Assembly (NCBI GenBank): GCA_016303095.1
Contig: JAEDMH010000044.1
Coordinates: 1-16,540, forward strand
Length of the DNA stretch: 16,540 nucleotides
DNA from: Lentisphaeria bacterium
Lineage (GTDB): Bacteria; Verrucomicrobiota; Lentisphaeria; Oligosphaerales; Oligosphaeraceae
Direction of reading: 5' to 3'
Part shown: one piece after another, positions 14,117 to 16,540 of the stretch
How positions within the stretch are numbered: position 1 is the first letter of the stretch
How the letters are laid out: each line of letters starts with the position of its first letter
Made by a program: the position numbers and the translations under genes
Notes under the pieces: model-generated
What the model was told of the DNA's origin: nothing
Database searches by the model: none
Seen by the model: only the letters and a program-made list of their open reading frames with translations

Positions 14117-14941
14117 CTAGCGGGAGGGCGGGGTCATGGAGACCGAATGGGCCTGGTCGGGAAACTCCCCGGAGCGCACCTCGGAACAATATGCCTGAAT
14201 GGCTTGGACGGCGATGTCGTGGACGGAGACGTAGCGTTTGGCGTGGCGGGGAAGATAGCCGTCTCCCCCATATCCCAGGAGATCCGCCAGCACTTGCACC
14301 TGTCCGTCCGTCCCCGCCCCGGCGCCAATGCCGATGGTGGTGGCCTGCACGTTCCTGGTGATCTCCTCCGCCAATTCCCGGGGAACGCCTTCCAGCACCA
14401 GGGCGAAGACGCCGGCCTGATCCAGGGCCGCCGCGTCCTCCAGAAGGGCCTTGCGCTCCTCCTCGGCCCGCCCGTGAATCCGGTATCCCCCGTCCTTCAA
14501 GACGGATTGGGGCAGGAGACCAATGTGCCCCATGACGGGAATGCCCACCTCCACCAGACGGCGAATCAGGGGAAGCATGGTGCGCCCTCCCTCCAGCTTC
14601 ACCCCATCGGCTCCGCATTCCTTCAAATACCGGCCCGCATTGCGCACGGCCTCGTGCAATTCCAGCTGATAGCTGAGAAAGGGCATGTCTCCCACCACCA
14701 GGCAACGATCCGAACCTCGTCGGACGGCGGCAGTGTGGGAAAGGGATTCCTCCAGGGTGACCGGCAGGGTGTTGGGATAGCCCAGGACGGTGTTGCCCAT
14801 GGAGTCTCCCACCAGGATCATGTCCACGCCGGCTTCCTGGGCCCAGCGGGCCGTGGCGGCGTCAAAGGCGGTGAGCATGACCGCCTTTTCCCCCCGGGCT
14901 TTCTTCTCCCGCAGGGTGCGAATGGTGACTTTGGGTTCCAT
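14117..14941 (-). CDS. panB: 3-methyl-2-oxobutanoate hydroxymethyltransferase (ketopantoate synthesis)
   Basis: This 274-residue enzyme adds a hydroxymethyl group from 5,10-methylenetetrahydrofolate to alpha-ketoisovalerate, giving ketopantoate, the committed step of pantothenate synthesis. Motifs in order: LTAFDAATA (23-31), ILVGDSMGN (42-50) with metal ligand Asp46, VVGDMPF (82-88) with Asp85, GVKLEGG (113-119) with Lys115 and Glu117, PVMGHIGLLPQ (135-145), ALVLEGVP (180-187) with catalytic Glu184, and TTIGIGAGAGTDGQ (201-214). These match the metal-binding and catalytic residues known for E. coli PanB (D45, D84, E114, E181), and the length is normal. It begins 4 bases after the stop of the SEL1-repeat gene and has no Shine-Dalgarno sequence, so its translation may depend on ribosomes finishing the upstream gene. 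Confidence 0.96.
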   Translation of the reverse strand: MEPKVTIRTLREKKARGEKAVMLTAFDAATARWAQEAGVDMILVGDSMGNTVLGYPNTLPVTLEESLSHTAAVRRGSDRCLVVGDMPFLSYQLELHEAVRNAGRYLKECGADGVKLEGGRTMLPLIRRLVEVGIPVMGHIGLLPQSVLKDGGYRIHGRAEEERKALLEDAAALDQAGVFALVLEGVPRELAEEITRNVQATTIGIGAGAGTDGQVQVLADLLGYGGDGYLPRHAKRYVSVHDIAVQAIQAYCSEVRSGEFPDQAHSVSMTPPSR

Positions 14942-14945
14942 GATG

Positions 14946-16313
14946 TCAGAATTCTTGTCCGAAGTAAAGTTTGTAGATTTCCGCGGCGTCCTTGTCGCCG
15001 TTGAGGCAGGCGGTTTGGAGGAGCAGACGTCCCTTTTCCCGATCCTTGGGGAGTCCCTGTCCGTTGATGTGGCAGAGAGCCACCTGGATGAGGGCGGCGG
15101 TGTCCTGGGATTCCTGGGCTTTCAGGAGCCACTCCCGTCCTTTTTCCGGATTGGCGGGAAGCCCCTCTTCTCCGGTCGCCAAAAGGATGCCCCATTTTGC
15201 CTGGGCCAGGGGCAGACCGTTTTTCGCCGCCTTTTGCAGCCATTCCCGGGCCAGGGCGGAATCCATCCGGGTTCCCTCCCCCTGGGAGAAGGCCTGGTAG
15301 AGCTCGAATTGGGCCAGGGGCTCTCCTCCTTCCGCGGCCAGGAGATAGTGTTCGAAGGCGGTGCGGGCATTGGCGGGGACGCCTGTGCCGTCCCGGTAGC
15401 AGTTGCCCAGGAGATATTCTCCCGTGGGGTATTTGCCCTCGGCGCTGATTTTGAACCAGTGGAAGGCCAGCTTGGGGTTGGCGGGGGTGCCCATGCCCTG
15501 GAGATAGCAAGTGCCCAGTTTGGCCTGGGCCTCGGGATCCCCGTCATGGGCGGCGAGGGTGAGCCAATGGAAGACTTCCCGGAAGTTCCGCGTCACCCCG
15601 ATGCCCTGCTGGTAGCAGTCTGCCAGGCGCACCTGGGCGCGGATGTGCCCTCCTAACGCCGCCTGGAGAAGATATTCCGCCGCCTGGGCATTGTCCACCT
15701 CCGCCCCGTATCCGTTGAAGAGTTGCAGGGCGACCTGGTATTGGCAGGCATGATCCCCTGCGTCCGCCAGTTTCCGATAGTACTTCAGGGCCATCTCCGG
15801 ATCCCCCCGCTGCTCCGCATAGACGGCGGTCTTCAGCTGGGCCTCGGGAACCCCGTGATCCGCGGCGTATTTATACCATTGGAAGGCCAGCTCCGGATTG
15901 GCTTTCTTGACGCCGAAGCCCCCCTCCAGGCAGATGGCCACATTGTACATCGCCTCCGGATTCCCATTCTTGGCCGCCCGGGTGAACCAACGGTACGCCT
16001 TCCGGTAGTTCTTCTTCTCCCCCGCCGAGCCGTCAAAGTAGATCTTTCCCAGGGTGAGCTGGGCGTTGGCATTCTCCCGTTCCGCCAATTCCTTCACCCG
16101 CTCCACGGAAATATCGTCCTTGTCATCCTTCTTCTTGGGATAGACCTTCTTGGATTGGTCTCCGTCTGTGGGAATGTATTTCCCATGGGGGGGAGGATCG
16201 GGGAGGGTCTGGCGGGGAGTGGACTTCCCGAAGGGCCACCACCAGGAGGCAGGAAGTTCCGCCGACAGCACCAAAAGCAGAAGAAGGGGAATGAGACGGG
16301 AAAAGGAACCCAT
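14946..16313 (-). CDS. Exported SEL1-repeat (TPR-like) protein
   Basis: This 455-residue protein has an N-terminal signal peptide (short polar start, LIPLLLLLVL core, cleavage near ASW at about 23) and a charged, Lys/Asp/Pro-rich linker (about 30-72). About ten SEL1 repeats of 35-40 residues follow, from about 82 to 445. Repeat hallmarks are visible many times: AQLTLGKIYFDG, AMYNVAICLEGG, AQVRLADCYQQGIG, AQAKLGTCYLQGMG and GEYLLGNCYRDGTG, each followed by A..W...AA..G. SEL1 arrays are alpha-solenoid scaffolds for protein-protein contacts, often in periplasmic or envelope signalling. No enzymatic domain is seen. It is the first gene of the operon, followed 4 bases later by panB. The leader before the ATG is C/T-rich with no Shine-Dalgarno sequence. 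Fold is certain; partner unknown. Confidence 0.9.
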   Translation of the reverse strand: MGSFSRLIPLLLLLVLSAELPASWWWPFGKSTPRQTLPDPPPHGKYIPTDGDQSKKVYPKKKDDKDDISVERVKELAERENANAQLTLGKIYFDGSAGEKKNYRKAYRWFTRAAKNGNPEAMYNVAICLEGGFGVKKANPELAFQWYKYAADHGVPEAQLKTAVYAEQRGDPEMALKYYRKLADAGDHACQYQVALQLFNGYGAEVDNAQAAEYLLQAALGGHIRAQVRLADCYQQGIGVTRNFREVFHWLTLAAHDGDPEAQAKLGTCYLQGMGTPANPKLAFHWFKISAEGKYPTGEYLLGNCYRDGTGVPANARTAFEHYLLAAEGGEPLAQFELYQAFSQGEGTRMDSALAREWLQKAAKNGLPLAQAKWGILLATGEEGLPANPEKGREWLLKAQESQDTAALIQVALCHINGQGLPKDREKGRLLLQTACLNGDKDAAEIYKLYFGQEF

Positions 16314-16470
16314 GGCGTTGGGAGAAGGCAGGGAGAAAAGAGTAATGGATAATGTAACTCATGAAACCGAATGGGCTTCCCGGAATCCGCCTGCTTGCCT
16401 ACGGACAATAGGGAATAGGGGCCGGGCACGGGAAATACAGGTCGAGGCCCTGGGGCCCCAGGGGGACACG
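16314..16470 (-). promoter_or_regulatory. Probable promoter and leader region of the eight-gene operon
   Basis: This is the only sizeable gap upstream of the minus-strand operon and it follows a strong terminator-like hairpin, so the operon promoter should lie here. Bases about 16336-16370 are AT-richer than the surroundings (minus strand: gagttacattatccattact), the best place for a -10 region. I cannot find a convincing paired -35/-10 set. A perfect 16-base palindrome, ccctggggccccaggg, is at 16448-16463 and might be an operator or part of a second hairpin. Confidence 0.3.
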
Positions 16471-16505
16471 AAAAGGGCGGTCCGTGCTGCCCGCACGGAC
16501 CGCCC
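16471..16505 (-). terminator. Rho-independent terminator for a minus-strand unit entering from the right
   Basis: GGGCGGTCCGTGC (16475-16487) pairs perfectly with GCACGGACCGCCC (16493-16505) around a 5-base loop, a 13-bp GC-rich stem. On the minus strand the stem is followed directly by TTTT (16474-16471). On the plus strand no T run follows. It most likely ends a gene lying beyond 16540 and separates it from the SEL1/pan operon. Confidence 0.6.
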
Positions 16506-16540
16506 CTTGGTCTATCTCTGACGAGGCAATCTCTAGAACT

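Noticed and set aside
14022..14705. N-terminal extension of the panC frame
   Set aside because: The extra 228 residues are the out-of-frame shadow of panB. PanC of normal length starts at 14021.
1..16540. CRISPR array, tRNA, rRNA, insertion sequence, prophage or defence system
   Set aside because: No regularly spaced direct repeats, no transposase, integrase, Cas, nuclease or toxin-antitoxin-type proteins, and no RNA gene signatures were seen on either strand.

Overview
The window is a GC-rich bacterial chromosomal segment with dense coding. I see no phage, transposon, CRISPR, tRNA or rRNA signal. Three things suggest a member of the PVC superphylum (Lentisphaerota, Verrucomicrobiota or Planctomycetota): a large secreted alpha-2-macroglobulin-like protein, a transmembrane Ser/Thr kinase with the 'DWGLA' form of the DFG motif and a Cache-type sensor, and a SEL1-repeat lipo/secretory-type protein. 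This placement is an inference, not a phylogenetic result.

Layout. Bases 1-451 are non-coding and G-tract-rich. They hold two tandem copies of a structured repeat, each made of two hairpins (111-183 and 203-270), followed by a run of G-tracts. One plus-strand gene (452-4519) encodes a 1355-residue alpha-2-macroglobulin-family protein with a signal peptide and a GCFEQ thioester motif. A 140-base gap with an AT-rich patch separates it from a convergent block of eight minus-strand genes that fills 4660-16313. In transcription order these are: secreted SEL1-repeat protein, panB, panC, a degenerate SDR/epimerase-like protein, an Fe-S RNA m5U methyltransferase (RlmD type), a Cache-sensor Ser/Thr protein kinase, a GT-C (ArnT/PMT-like) membrane glycosyltransferase, and a divergent GH36/alpha-galactosidase-like protein. 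Gaps are -4, 4, 15, 25, 36 and 95 bases, and two junctions are ATGA overlaps (panC/SDR, kinase/glycosyltransferase), so a single operon is likely. A strong hairpin at 16475-16505, followed on the minus strand by TTTT, probably ends the preceding minus-strand unit and sets the upstream boundary of this operon.

How the genes may work together. panB and panC give two consecutive steps of pantothenate (CoA precursor) synthesis. The other genes do not form a textbook pathway. They include a surface or secretory module (SEL1 protein, GT-C enzyme, sensor kinase, and the convergent alpha-2-macroglobulin) and a housekeeping RNA methylase. Two proteins, the SDR-like and the GH36-like one, keep the fold signatures of enzyme families but appear to lack key catalytic residues. 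These two, the structured repeat, and the lack of Shine-Dalgarno sequences throughout the minus-strand operon are the points most worth a second look.
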